Assembly (NCBI RefSeq): GCF_900566075.1
Contig: NZ_UPHU01000001.1
Span: 1,426,001-1,490,000 of the forward strand
Source of the DNA: Mycobacterium pseudokansasii
GTDB taxonomy: Bacteria; Actinomycetota; Actinomycetes; Mycobacteriales; Mycobacteriaceae
Direction of reading: 5' to 3'
DNA: 64,000 nucleotides
Shown here: positions 1 to 10,816 of the stretch, piece after piece
Numbering within the stretch: position 1 is the first letter of the stretch
How the letters are laid out: each line of letters opens with the position of its first letter
The notes under the pieces: generated by a model
Databases searched by the model: none
Told to the model about the DNA's origin: nothing
What the model saw: the letters and a program-made list of their open reading frames with translations, nothing else
Position numbers and translations under genes: made by a program

Positions 1-2
1 TG

Positions 3-179
3 CCGCCCGCATCGCTCTCGCCGGAAACCTTTCGGATCGGTAATCAGTCGTTGTCGCTGGTCGATGGTATGGCTGTGACGACGGGTGAATGTGACAGCGC
101 GCCTTGGCATGTCGGTCAGGTTTTGGTTACAGGTCGGTCTCCACTCGGCACGGTTTGTCGGCCCCCACCGCCACACTGA
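3..179 (+). CDS. C-terminal end of an upstream protein (partial)
   Basis: An open frame enters from the left edge and ends at the TGA at 177-179, four bases before the GTG of the ComF-like gene. The readable tail contains a short stretch around LVDGMAVTTGECDSAPW, which does not look like random frame shadow. The tight spacing suggests the same operon as the next gene. In M. tuberculosis the gene before the ComF homologue (Rv3242c) is Rv3243c, an uncharacterised protein, and this is probably its counterpart. That is inferred from position only; I do not recognise a domain. Confidence 0.5.
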   Translation, partial: PPASLSPETFRIGNQSLSLVDGMAVTTGECDSAPWHVGQVLVTGRSPLGTVCRPPPPH

Positions 180-183
180 CACT

Positions 184-816
184 GTGCTCGACTTAATCCT
201 GCCGCTGCAGTGCGGCGGCTGCGGTGTGCCGGCGACCCGGTGGTGCACCGGCTGTTCCAGGGAGCTCTTGGTGGCGGCCGATCAACCGCATGTCGTGAAC
301 CCGCGGGTGGACCCCCGGGTCCCGGTGTTCGCGCTCGGGCGCTACGCCGGCGCCCGTCGTCAGGCGATCCTGGCCATCAAGGAACACGGTCGCCGCGACC
401 TGGTCGTACCACTGGCGCGGGCACTGGCCGTTGGTATCCACCGCCTGCTGTCCTGGGGGGTCGTCGACGCCCCGCTGACCCTGGTGCCCGCGCCGACTCG
501 GCGTTCGGCGGTGCGCCGGCGCGGGGGAGACCCGGTGACCCGCATGGCCGCTGCGGCGGTGGCCTCCCATCCCGCCATCACGGTAGTCCAGGCGTTACGA
601 CTGAAGGGACAGGTCCGCGACTCGGTCGGTCTGGGCACGTCGGCGCGTGAGCGCAACATCGCCGGCCGAGTGCTGCTGCGAGGCCGGCGTTTATCCGGAG
701 AAGTCGTGATCGTCGACGATGTCGTCACCACCGGGGCGACGGCGCGGGAGTCGGTCCGGGCCTTGCAGGCCGCCGGAGTACGGGTGGCCGCTGTGTTGGC
801 GATCGCGGCGGCATGA
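184..816 (+). CDS. ComF-family phosphoribosyltransferase-like protein
   Basis: Predicted cytoplasmic phosphoribosyltransferase-fold protein of the ComF/GntX family (Rv3242c-like). The N-terminus carries a cysteine-rich zinc-ribbon-like segment (CGGCG, then CTGC), as in ComF proteins. Near residues 174-186 lies the PRPP-binding loop VVIVDDVVTTGAT, with the two acidic residues and the TTGAT turn. I chose the GTG at 184 because translation from it begins LDLILPLQCGGCG, the usual beginning of mycobacterial homologues, and because it sits 4 bases after the preceding stop. The open frame also extends upstream to a GTG at 85, but that stretch overlaps the preceding gene. The substrate of this family in mycobacteria is unknown. 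Confidence 0.8.
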   Translation: MLDLILPLQCGGCGVPATRWCTGCSRELLVAADQPHVVNPRVDPRVPVFALGRYAGARRQAILAIKEHGRRDLVVPLARALAVGIHRLLSWGVVDAPLTLVPAPTRRSAVRRRGGDPVTRMAAAAVASHPAITVVQALRLKGQVRDSVGLGTSARERNIAGRVLLRGRRLSGEVVIVDDVVTTGATARESVRALQAAGVRVAAVLAIAAA

Positions 817-1160
817 CGAGCATTCGCCGGTCTCCTGTCGGCTGCGAAACGTCCGGCATAAGAACTCGGCAAAAGGCTGGCCGATTCGCTGGCACCGTGG
901 GGTGAACACAGGCTAACGTCGAGATCAGATTCAGACTTACCGGCAAGGCTCACGGTCGCGTACCCAGGATTCCAAGGTTTTGTAGGTCCAAGACAGGTCC
1001 CAGCACTAACCGCGGTAGGAGGTGAGTAATCGGCACCTTGCTCCGGCGGGCAGCCTGCGGCGGGTGACTCACGAAATCCGCTCCAACCCCCGTCGGCGCG
1101 TAACCGAAGGCCCGGCACGCAGGGCGCGTGCGACGTGAAAAGAGAAACGAGTTGTCACGA
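817..1160 (+). other. long untranslated stretch before hpf
   Basis: About 340 bases without a convincing gene separate the ComF-like stop from the hpf start. The short overlapping frames here have no family signature. The segment ends in purine-rich sequence (GAAAAGAGAAACGAG, 1136-1150) just before the ATG at 1161. It probably holds the hpf promoter and a long 5' leader. I see no simple terminator. Confidence 0.4.
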
Positions 1161-1850
1161 ATGTCAAGGCTCACCGTGGATTCCGACCAGATTGTCGACC
1201 AAGCGCCGGCCGAAACCGATGAACAGGCGGAACCGCAAGCGACCGCCGAGATTGTGTTCAAAGGCCGCAATGTCGAGATTCCCGACCACTTCCGCATCTA
1301 CGTTTCGCAGAAGCTCGCTCGCTTGGAACGTTTCGACCGGACCATCTACCTGTTCGACGTCGAACTCGACCACGAACGCAACCGTCGCCAACGCAAATCC
1401 TGTCAGCGAGTGGAGGTCACCGCTCGCGGCCGGGGACCCGTTGTCCGCGGCGAGGCCTGCGCCGACAGCTTCTACGCCGCCCTCGAGTCCGCCGTTGGCA
1501 AACTGGAGAACCGGCTGCGCCGCAGCAAAGACCGCCGCAAAGTTCACTACGGCGACAAGACTCCCGTGTCACTGGCCGAGGCCACCGCGGCGGCCCCGCC
1601 ACCGGAAAGGGCCTTCGACGCGGAGCCGGCCGAGCCACACGAGCATGACGGCGCCGAACTGGATCACGAACCGGGTCGCATCGTCCGCGTCAAAGAACAC
1701 CCGGCCAAGCCGATGTCGGTGGACGACGCGCTCTACGAGATGGAGCTTGTCGGGCATGATTTCTTCTTGTTCTTCGACAAGGAGACCGAGCGGCCCACCG
1801 TCGTCTACCGCCGGCACGCCTACGACTATGGCTTGATCCGGCTGGCTTGA
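1161..1850 (+). CDS. hpf: long-form ribosome hibernation promoting factor (HPF/RaiA, RafS-like)
   Basis: Ribosome-binding hibernation factor that dimerises and silences 70S/100S ribosomes under stress; orthologue of Rv3241c by sequence and by position before secA1. The N-terminal S30AE domain (IVFKGRNVEIPDHFRIYVSQ, then LARLERFD) is followed by a charged linker. The C-terminal long-HPF domain contains VRVKEHPAKPMSVDDALYEM and ends with VVYRRHAYDYGLIRLA. About 229 residues, the usual size for long HPF. The frame is open back to a GTG at 1128 and includes a TTG at 1152; ATG 1161 (MSRLTVD) is preferred because purine-rich sequence precedes it. Start choice is moderate, family assignment is firm. 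Confidence 0.93.
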   Translation: MSRLTVDSDQIVDQAPAETDEQAEPQATAEIVFKGRNVEIPDHFRIYVSQKLARLERFDRTIYLFDVELDHERNRRQRKSCQRVEVTARGRGPVVRGEACADSFYAALESAVGKLENRLRRSKDRRKVHYGDKTPVSLAEATAAAPPPERAFDAEPAEPHEHDGAELDHEPGRIVRVKEHPAKPMSVDDALYEMELVGHDFFLFFDKETERPTVVYRRHAYDYGLIRLA

Positions 1851-1963
1851 TCCGGCTGGCCTGACGATCAGGGGCCATCGGCCGGGCGTCACCTACGATG
1901 GGAGTCGCCTTAATCAACGAAGACTCCTACCCACAGGGGAACATCCCAAAAGGGGACAACACC

Positions 1964-4812
<2,849 letters not shown>

Positions 4813-4816
<4 letters not shown>

Positions 4817-5715
4817 CTGGCCAGCGCGCTTTTGAGGAAGCCGAGCTGGTCGGCCAGCGCCTGCTGCTGCCAGCGACCTTCATAGACGTCGAAGTGATCG
4901 ACCGGGTACTCGCGCAGTTGCCCGAGCGGCCCCGCTTTCCTGGCGGTGCGCCGGGCCGCCGCGGCGGGTGCGACCCGGTCGTTGGTGCCCAGCTGCACCA
5001 GGATCGGTGACCGCAGACGCCGCGCGAAACCGCTGGCCCGGTTGAATCCGATCTCCAGCGCCGTACGCGCGCACACCTCGTTTCGCCAGGTCGGTCCGGC
5101 CATCGAGGTGTATGCCTCCGCGGCGCCGGGGGTGCTGATGATCGCAACCGATCCGGGTCGGGCCACCACGGGAATCCGGTGCGGCGCACGGTTGGTGACG
5201 GCACGGGTGCCGTCACGCAAGCCGTGCGCGGCGGTGCGCACCAGTTGACCCGGGCCGGCGTAACGGACCAGCTGCACCAGGGCGGCCAGTCCGTCGGTGG
5301 CCGGGGTCATCGACACCGCTGCGGCGATGCGGGGGTCCTGCGCGGCGACCGCGACGACGTGGCCCCCGGAGTACGACGTGCCCCACACCGCGATCCTGGC
5401 CGGGTCCACGCCGGGCAGCTGCCGGGCGGCGGCGATCGCCGCGTGATAGTCCTGCCGTTGCCGCCGAAACGAAACGTGTTGGCGGGGGCTGCCTTCCGAG
5501 TCACCGAAGCCGCGATAGTCGAATACCAGCGCGTCGATGCCGGCGTCGGCGAATGCCTCGGCATAGTCGAGCAGGCCGGTGTCGCGGGTGCCGGCGAAAC
5601 CGTGCGCCATGACGATGCCGGGCCGGCCGGCCGGGCCCGTCATAGCCTGCGAGCGGGCCGGAATATGCCAGGCGGCGCAGCTGACGCCGTGGCTGGGGAA
5701 GGTGAGGTTCTTCAT
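4813..5715 (-). CDS. alpha/beta hydrolase
   Basis: Predicted serine hydrolase of about 300 residues. An oxyanion-loop motif ([12 protein letters not shown]) is near residues 36-47. The nucleophile elbow WGTSYSGGH has Ser114 as the likely nucleophile, the acid is in [12 protein letters not shown] and the base in [11 protein letters not shown] close to the C-terminus. The ATG at 5715 (MKNLTF) has GCAGGAC upstream and lies 17 bases after the stop of the monooxygenase gene on the same strand, so the two form an operon. A Baeyer-Villiger monooxygenase next to a hydrolase suggests ketone to ester to acid plus alcohol. That pathway is inferred; the substrate is unknown. Confidence 0.85.
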
Positions 5716-5731
5716 GTCGTCCTGCCCGAGA

Positions 5732-7213
5732 TCACGACGCAAGCCGCGCGGCTTGGTGGACGGAGAACTCGAGGGCCGGATCGGCCACCGGACCTCGGCG
5801 CAGCCGCTCGACATCCTTTTCGTAGGCCATCTGGACCGTCCAGGGACCGCTGGTGCCGCCGCGCGGGAACTCCGTGATCGCGCGTTGGACGTAACCCGAA
5901 CTCATGTCCAGCAGCGGCACCCGCTGTATGTGCGGATCGCGCAGCACCGGTTCGACGGTGTGGTAGCCGTGTGCGTCCATGTGGTCGAGCAGTCGGCAGA
6001 AGTGCTCGCAGACCAGGTCCACCTTCAGCGTCCAGGAGATGTTGGTGTAGCCGAGCGCGAACACGAGGTTGGGTACTCCGCTGAGCATCATCGACTTGTA
6101 GACCGTGGTGTCGGGCAGGTTTACCGGTTGACCGTCGACGTCGAGCTGGATCTTTCCGAACGGCAGCATGTTGAGGCCGGTCGCGGTGACGATGATGTCG
6201 GCGGCCAGCTCCTGACCCGATTCCAGCAGGATGCCGGTCTCGGTGAACCGGTCGATCCGGTCGGTGACCACCGAAGCCTGCCCGGCCGAGATCGCCTTGA
6301 ACAGGTCGCCGTCGGGCACCATGCACAGCCGCTGATCCCACGGGTTGTAACGCGGGGTGAAGTGGGTGTCGACGTCGAAGTTCATGGGCAGTTGCCGGCG
6401 CACGTTGGCGATCAGCAGCCTGCGCATCAACTTGGGGGCGCGCTGGCAGGCCTGGTAGATCCCGCGGTTGAGCATGACGTTCTTGCGCCGGGTGATCCGG
6501 TGGGCGCGCCGCGGGCCGACCACCTTGTTCAGCACGTTGGCGATCGCGTCCTCGGCGGGTATCGAGAACACGTAGCTCGGCGAGCGTTGCAGCATGGTGA
6601 TATGCGCGGCCTTGCCGGCCATCGAGGGGATCAGGGTGACGGCGGTGGCGCCGCTGCCGATGACGACGACGCGCTTGCCGGTGTAGTCGAGATCCTGCGG
6701 CCAGTGCTGAGGATGGATGACCTGGCCGGCGAAATCCTCGACACCCTCGAATTCGGGAGTGAAGCCGGCTTCGTAGTCGTAGTAACCGGTGCCCAGAAAC
6801 AGGAATCGCGCGCTGAATTGCACCGTCTCGTCGCTGCCCGAATGGCGGGCGGTGACCGTCCACAGCCCCTCCGGCGAGGAGAACTGCGCACCGAGCACCC
6901 GGTAGCCGGAACGGATGTGCTCTTCGAGCCGGTTCTCGGTGACGGTCTGGCGCAGGTAGTCCATGATGATGTGCCCGTCGGCGATCGCCTTGCGGTGTGT
7001 CCACGGCTTGAACCCGTAGCCGAAGCTGGGCATGTCGGAGTCCGACCGGATGCCGGGGTACTGGAACAGACTCCATGTGCCGCCGATCGACTCGCGACCT
7101 TCCAGGACCGCGAACGTGGTGCCGGGCCGGTAGGTCTTGAGGTGGTATGCGGCGCCGATACCGGAAATACCGGCCCCCACGATGAGGACGTCGAAGTGTG
7201 TGTTGGCGGTCAT
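5732..7213 (-). CDS. flavin-containing (Baeyer-Villiger type) monooxygenase, MymA/EthA-like
   Basis: FAD/NADPH monooxygenase of 493 residues. The FAD Rossmann motif GAGISGIG lies near residues 12-19. The Baeyer-Villiger fingerprint reads FAGQVIHPQHWP near residue 170, followed by the NADPH-binding GSGATAVT motif. The layout and many segments (GGTWSLFQYPGIRSDSDM, YTNISWTLK) resemble M. tuberculosis MymA (Rv3083) and EthA. It is divergent from the PucR-type regulator starting near 7330 and is followed by a hydrolase, so it is likely under that regulator. In M. tuberculosis mymA is instead next to the AraC-type regulator VirS. The native substrate cannot be read from sequence. Confidence 0.9.
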   Translation of the reverse strand: MTANTHFDVLIVGAGISGIGAAYHLKTYRPGTTFAVLEGRESIGGTWSLFQYPGIRSDSDMPSFGYGFKPWTHRKAIADGHIIMDYLRQTVTENRLEEHIRSGYRVLGAQFSSPEGLWTVTARHSGSDETVQFSARFLFLGTGYYDYEAGFTPEFEGVEDFAGQVIHPQHWPQDLDYTGKRVVVIGSGATAVTLIPSMAGKAAHITMLQRSPSYVFSIPAEDAIANVLNKVVGPRRAHRITRRKNVMLNRGIYQACQRAPKLMRRLLIANVRRQLPMNFDVDTHFTPRYNPWDQRLCMVPDGDLFKAISAGQASVVTDRIDRFTETGILLESGQELAADIIVTATGLNMLPFGKIQLDVDGQPVNLPDTTVYKSMMLSGVPNLVFALGYTNISWTLKVDLVCEHFCRLLDHMDAHGYHTVEPVLRDPHIQRVPLLDMSSGYVQRAITEFPRGGTSGPWTVQMAYEKDVERLRRGPVADPALEFSVHQAARLAS

Positions 7214-7307
7214 AGAGGGCTCCTGTCGTGGTTGACGATGAGATTCACGCTATTGGCCGCGAGCCGTCGGACACTATGTGTGCTCGTCGCTACTTTCAAG
7301 ACTTGTA

Positions 7308-7321
7308 TGTGCGATGGCACA
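7308..7321. promoter_or_regulatory. short palindrome in the divergent monooxygenase/PucR promoter region
   Basis: TGTGC-GATG-GCACA is a perfect 5-base inverted repeat with a 4-base spacer, placed between the divergent monooxygenase (start 7213) and the PucR-type regulator (start about 7330). It ends 9 bases before the regulator ATG. It could be an operator for the regulator; no experimental site is known to me. Confidence 0.35.
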
Positions 7322-7329
7322 CTTACCAA

Positions 7330-8577
7330 ATGGCTGGGATTTCGGTGCCACCGGCGGTGGTCGAGCTCGTCGGTGACGTTGCCGACCTGATGCTGAACGA
7401 CATCGATCACATCGTCGCCGAGATGGATGCCGCGGTGGTCGAGATCGCACCCGTGATGGGGGCCGATGCCGCGATAGCCGCGGAGATGTCGGCGAGCAAC
7501 CGCGCCAATGCCGTGCGCCTGCTCACCGCACTTGCCCGACGGGACGGCACGGGCGCACCGGCCGACGTGCCACCCGAGGCGCTGGACGTGGTGCGCACCG
7601 TCGTGCGTCGCGGCATCGACCTGGATGTCATCTTCCAGGCGTATCGGCGCGGACAGAACGTCGCCTGGCAGCGTTTTATGGTCTACGCCGCTCTAGTCGT
7701 CGCGCCCGGCCCGGAACTGGTGGAGCTGCTGGAGGTGACCTCACAGCTGATGTTCTCCTACGTCGACCAGGTGATAGGCCGCGTCATCGCCGACGCGCAA
7801 CACGAGCGCGAGGAACTTCTCGGTGGCGCGATGGCACGGCGTACCGAGACGGTCCGCTTGATCCTCGACGGTGCGCCGATCGATCGCCGCCGCGCCAGTG
7901 AGCGCCTGGGGTACGAACTCGACCGTCGTCACACGGCGCTGGTGCTGTGGGCCGAACCCCGCGGGGAAATCCAGGGTGTGTTGGAGTCCGCCGCAACCCT
8001 GCTGGCACGTGCCGCCCGGGCGCGGCCGCCGCTGACGCTGCCGTCGGGAACCGCGACCTTGTGGGCGTGGCTGGGCACCAACGCAACCCCCGCCCTGGAC
8101 GCGTTACGCGACGCGATTCGCTCGGCGGATCCCACTGTCCGAGTCGCGGTGGGCCCCACCCAACCCGGAATCACCGGCTTTCGCCGGTCGCACGCCGCCG
8201 CGTTGGTCATCCAGCGGCTGCTCAGTGGCCACCCCGCAGGCGAGCGCATCGCGTTCCACCGCGACCTCGAAGTCACCGCGTTGGCTGCCCAAAACCAGGA
8301 CCACGCAGCCGAATTCGTCGCCACCACACTGGGCCCGCTCGCGGCGGACACACCCGGTGCGGCTCGGTTGCGTGAGACCTTGCGGGTGTTCCTCGACGAA
8401 GCCGAGAACGCGCCGCGCGCCGGCATTCGTCTGCATACTCACCGCAATACGGTCCTGCAGCGGGTCGCGCGCGCGACCGAACTGCTCGGCCACCATCCCG
8501 GCGAGCGCCGGCTCGCCATCGGACTCGCTCTCGAACTCACCCACCACATCGGCCCGCGGGTACTGGCCAGGCCCTGA
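7330..8577 (+). CDS. PucR/CdaR-type helix-turn-helix transcriptional regulator
   Basis: Cytoplasmic DNA-binding regulator of about 415 residues. The N-terminal half is an alpha-helical sensing domain (AYRRGQNVAWQRF and surroundings). The middle holds a GGDEF-like fold segment typical of CdaR proteins. The C-terminus has the PucR helix-turn-helix: RLRETLRVFLDEAENAPRAG, then HTHRNTVLQRVARATELLG. The ATG at 7330 (MAGISVPP) starts the conserved part; longer in-frame starts at 7228 and 7276 are possible. Divergent from the MymA-like operon, its probable target. A GACAAAACCGGG word lies 34 bases after its stop. It is one of three such regulators in this window. Confidence 0.85.
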   Translation: MAGISVPPAVVELVGDVADLMLNDIDHIVAEMDAAVVEIAPVMGADAAIAAEMSASNRANAVRLLTALARRDGTGAPADVPPEALDVVRTVVRRGIDLDVIFQAYRRGQNVAWQRFMVYAALVVAPGPELVELLEVTSQLMFSYVDQVIGRVIADAQHEREELLGGAMARRTETVRLILDGAPIDRRRASERLGYELDRRHTALVLWAEPRGEIQGVLESAATLLARAARARPPLTLPSGTATLWAWLGTNATPALDALRDAIRSADPTVRVAVGPTQPGITGFRRSHAAALVIQRLLSGHPAGERIAFHRDLEVTALAAQNQDHAAEFVATTLGPLAADTPGAARLRETLRVFLDEAENAPRAGIRLHTHRNTVLQRVARATELLGHHPGERRLAIGLALELTHHIGPRVLARP

Positions 8578-8610
8578 TCCGTCCTCAGAGCTGTCGACTG
8601 ACGCAGCGAA

Positions 8611-8624
8611 TCGACAAAACCGGG
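8611..8624 (+). promoter_or_regulatory. PucR-associated motif, copy 1
   Basis: TCGACAAAACCGGG lies 34 bases downstream of the first PucR-type gene and about 75 bases upstream of the MFS remnant. The identical 14-mer recurs at 38164 and the 12-base core at 39821 (minus strand), each next to another PucR-type gene. A regulator-binding site is inferred. Confidence 0.45.
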
Positions 8625-8698
8625 ATTAGATCGTCCCCGCTCCTGACTACGATGCAGTGGGTCCCGGGCCGCGCGGTTTCCTGGCGAGAGATCAGACG

Positions 8699-9488
8699 AT
8701 GAGCGCCACATCGAGTTCGCCGGCCGACAAGGCTCGAGCTCGCCACCGTACGGCCGCCGGCGACAAGCGTGTCCGGCCATACCTTGAGGTGAAAGAGCGT
8801 CAGGGTTTTGCGCCGCCGACCGGCCGTCGCCAGCCCTCGGCGGCCGCAGTACTGCTGGTCGCGTCGTTCGGCGCCTTCCTTGCTTTTCTTGACTCGACCA
8901 TCGTCAACATCGCGTTCCCGGACATCCAGAGATCTTTCCCGACCTATGACCTCGGCGCCTTGTCCTGGATCGGTACTCGTGCCGGCTTCCCTCGCCCTGG
9001 TTGTCGATGCCTTTCCGCCGGCGCGCCGCGCTCATGGGGTGGGACTGTCGGGTGCTGCGGCAGCGATCGCCTCAGGCTTGGGCCCGCCGATCGGCGGCAT
9101 GCTCGTCGAGGCCTCCAGCTGGCGGTGGGTGTTTCTGGTGAACCTTCCGCTGGGGATCGTCGCGGTGCTAGTCGCCGGGCGGGTGCTCACCGAAAGTCGC
9201 GCGTCGGGGCGGCGGCGGGTACCCGATTTGCGGGGCGCGCTGCTGCTCGCGGTGGCGATCGGACTGTTGACTCTCGGGCCGGTCAAGGGCCCGGATTGGG
9301 GCTGGGTTAGCGCCGGAACGATCGGGTCGTTCGTTGCCAGCGCGGCTAGCCTGGGCGGGTTCGTGCTGAGTTCGCGGTCCCATCCCGCACCGCTCGTCGA
9401 GCCGGCGTTCCTGCGTAGCCGGCCGTTCGTGGCCGGCAACGTCCTGACGCTCGTCGCTGCGGCCGGCTTCCGCTGGTGCATCTGCTGA
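8699..9488 (+). pseudogene. MFS transporter remnant (DHA2-like), frameshifted and internally deleted
   Basis: The ATG at 8699 opens a frame with the first membrane helix and the DHA2 signature (LAFLDSTIVNIAFPDI). At about 8970 the reading breaks. The transporter resumes in the next frame at LVPASLALVVDAFPPARRAHG and runs through SSWRWVFLVNLPLGIVAVLV to about 9475. Roughly two transmembrane helices between LSWI and VLVPAS are missing, and the C-terminal half is gone. A drug/metabolite MFS gene also occupies the slot after secA1 in H37Rv (Rv3239c), so this may be its eroded counterpart. Not functional as read. Confidence 0.75.
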
Positions 9489-9952
9489 TCGCGGCCCGCG
9501 GCCTGCCCGCGCGGCTCGCCGCTGCCCGTGCCCGGCGCCGCGGCGAGTCCGTAGCGGCGGAGCCGCCGACATTTCGGGTGCGGGACCTTCCAGGGCGCGG
9601 ATGGATCCTGCTGGGCGAGTGGCCCGGCACCGAGCTGGTTCTCGGAACCGTCACCAAGCCGTGGCAGCCGCTCGGCGGTGAGCCCGAACGGCCGGTGACC
9701 GCGGACAGCTTCGCCGGTTTCGCCGAGCCCCGCTTCGCCAGAATTGCCGAGACCACCCGGGTGACTCCCTTTGGCGCCCACGCCTGCATCCTCACCCTGG
9801 AGACCAGGGTGAGGTCGACCGACGAGGCCAGCCGGCGCCGGTTCCAGCGTTACTGGAGGGCAACCGGGCCGTTCATCGGATTGATCCGGCCCGCCGTGAT
9901 GCGTGTTCTCGACCGGCAGCTGGGGCGTTCGCCCTCACCGAGCCCGGGGTGA
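9476..9952 (+). pseudogene. SRPBCC-like protein, 5' end probably lost
   Basis: The frame reads LPLVHLLIAARGLPARLAAA, then FRVRDLPGRGWILLGEWPG, FARIAETTRVTPFGAHACIL and FQRYWRATGPFIGLIRP. This pattern (a polar strand, a tryptophan-rich core, TRV, then RYWRxxGPFxGLIRP) is seen in START/SRPBCC-fold actinobacterial proteins of unknown role. It begins exactly where the MFS remnant ends, which points to a deletion that removed the MFS 3' end and the 5' end of this gene. A GTG at 9476 could still give a 158-residue product. Function unknown. Confidence 0.45.
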
Positions 9953-10051
9953 TCGGGTATCTGATGCGGCGGAACCGCGGCTGCCTGCGACCCTGGCCGA
10001 ATTGAGGCACCCGCCTCATGCGCGCGCGGCTGCGGCGCGGACTATCCATGT

Positions 10052-10798
10052 ATGAACACATCGCTCACCCCCTTGGACGCAGCCGCGGCCGTCCTGCACG
10101 ACCCGGTCCTGCCTGCCGGCGACGACGAACGATTCGTCGGGCTCGGTGTGATGGGCCTGCCGTTCACCAGCGGGCACTACCTTGCCTTGCGGCACTTTCC
10201 GGTGACGTCGTTTTCACCGGGGTACCGGTCGGTGTGGCACCGCGATCCGCAAGGCAGGTGGACTTTTTACGCGACGACGCCGGGTCCGCAGAGCTGCGCC
10301 CGCTACTTCAGCTCAGTGACCCGCAATAACGCGGTCCAGTGCGAGATCGACGTCGCGTGGGTCACCCCGTGGTCATTGGTCGTCGTGATTCCGGGACTGC
10401 TCGAGTGGCATATCGACATCGGCACCACCCTTGCGACGCGGCTGATGAGCACTATCGGGGAGCGGCTGCCGGCCGGAGCGTGGACCAACCGTGCGGCTCT
10501 GAGTGTGCTGGGCCGGGCGGCGGGGGCGCTGCTGCGGGCCGGGCAGGTCCGGCTCTCCGGGACGGCGCCGAACGGCCAGCGGTTCATGATTGCCCCCGCG
10601 CGGGTGTGGGCGGTGGCACGGTCGCGCGCCGTACTGCGCGGCGTGGATCTCGGACCGGTGGGACCGCTGCAGCGTCAGCTGCGGCTCGCCAGTTTCCGGC
10701 CCCCGCAGCGGGGTCTGTTCGTCGTGGGCTCAGGGCACTTCGAAACGTTCGACCCGCGACGTCATGATGCGGTCAACGGCACTGTCCCGATCCGGTGA
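10052..10798 (+). CDS. hypothetical protein, 248 residues
   Basis: Intact open frame with mycobacterial codon use, starting ATG-AAC after a 99-base gap. I do not recognise a family. Visible: an aromatic segment (FSPGYRSVWHRDPQGRWTFYATT), a strand-rich core (CEIDVAWVTPWSLVVVIPGLLEWHIDIGT), an alanine/glycine-rich middle and a C-terminal PPQRGLFVVGSGHFETFDPR. No signal peptide or clear membrane helix. It lies directly upstream of the broken HD-GYP gene (18 bases), so the two may once have been co-transcribed. Confidence 0.6.
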   Translation: MNTSLTPLDAAAAVLHDPVLPAGDDERFVGLGVMGLPFTSGHYLALRHFPVTSFSPGYRSVWHRDPQGRWTFYATTPGPQSCARYFSSVTRNNAVQCEIDVAWVTPWSLVVVIPGLLEWHIDIGTTLATRLMSTIGERLPAGAWTNRAALSVLGRAAGALLRAGQVRLSGTAPNGQRFMIAPARVWAVARSRAVLRGVDLGPVGPLQRQLRLASFRPPQRGLFVVGSGHFETFDPRRHDAVNGTVPIR

Positions 10799-10816
10799 CC
10801 AGTGCACAATGAGTCC

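Noticed and set aside
5579..7390. 603-codon plus-strand frame across the hydrolase and monooxygenase
   Set aside because: Antisense to two genes with clear catalytic motifs; the translation has no family features.
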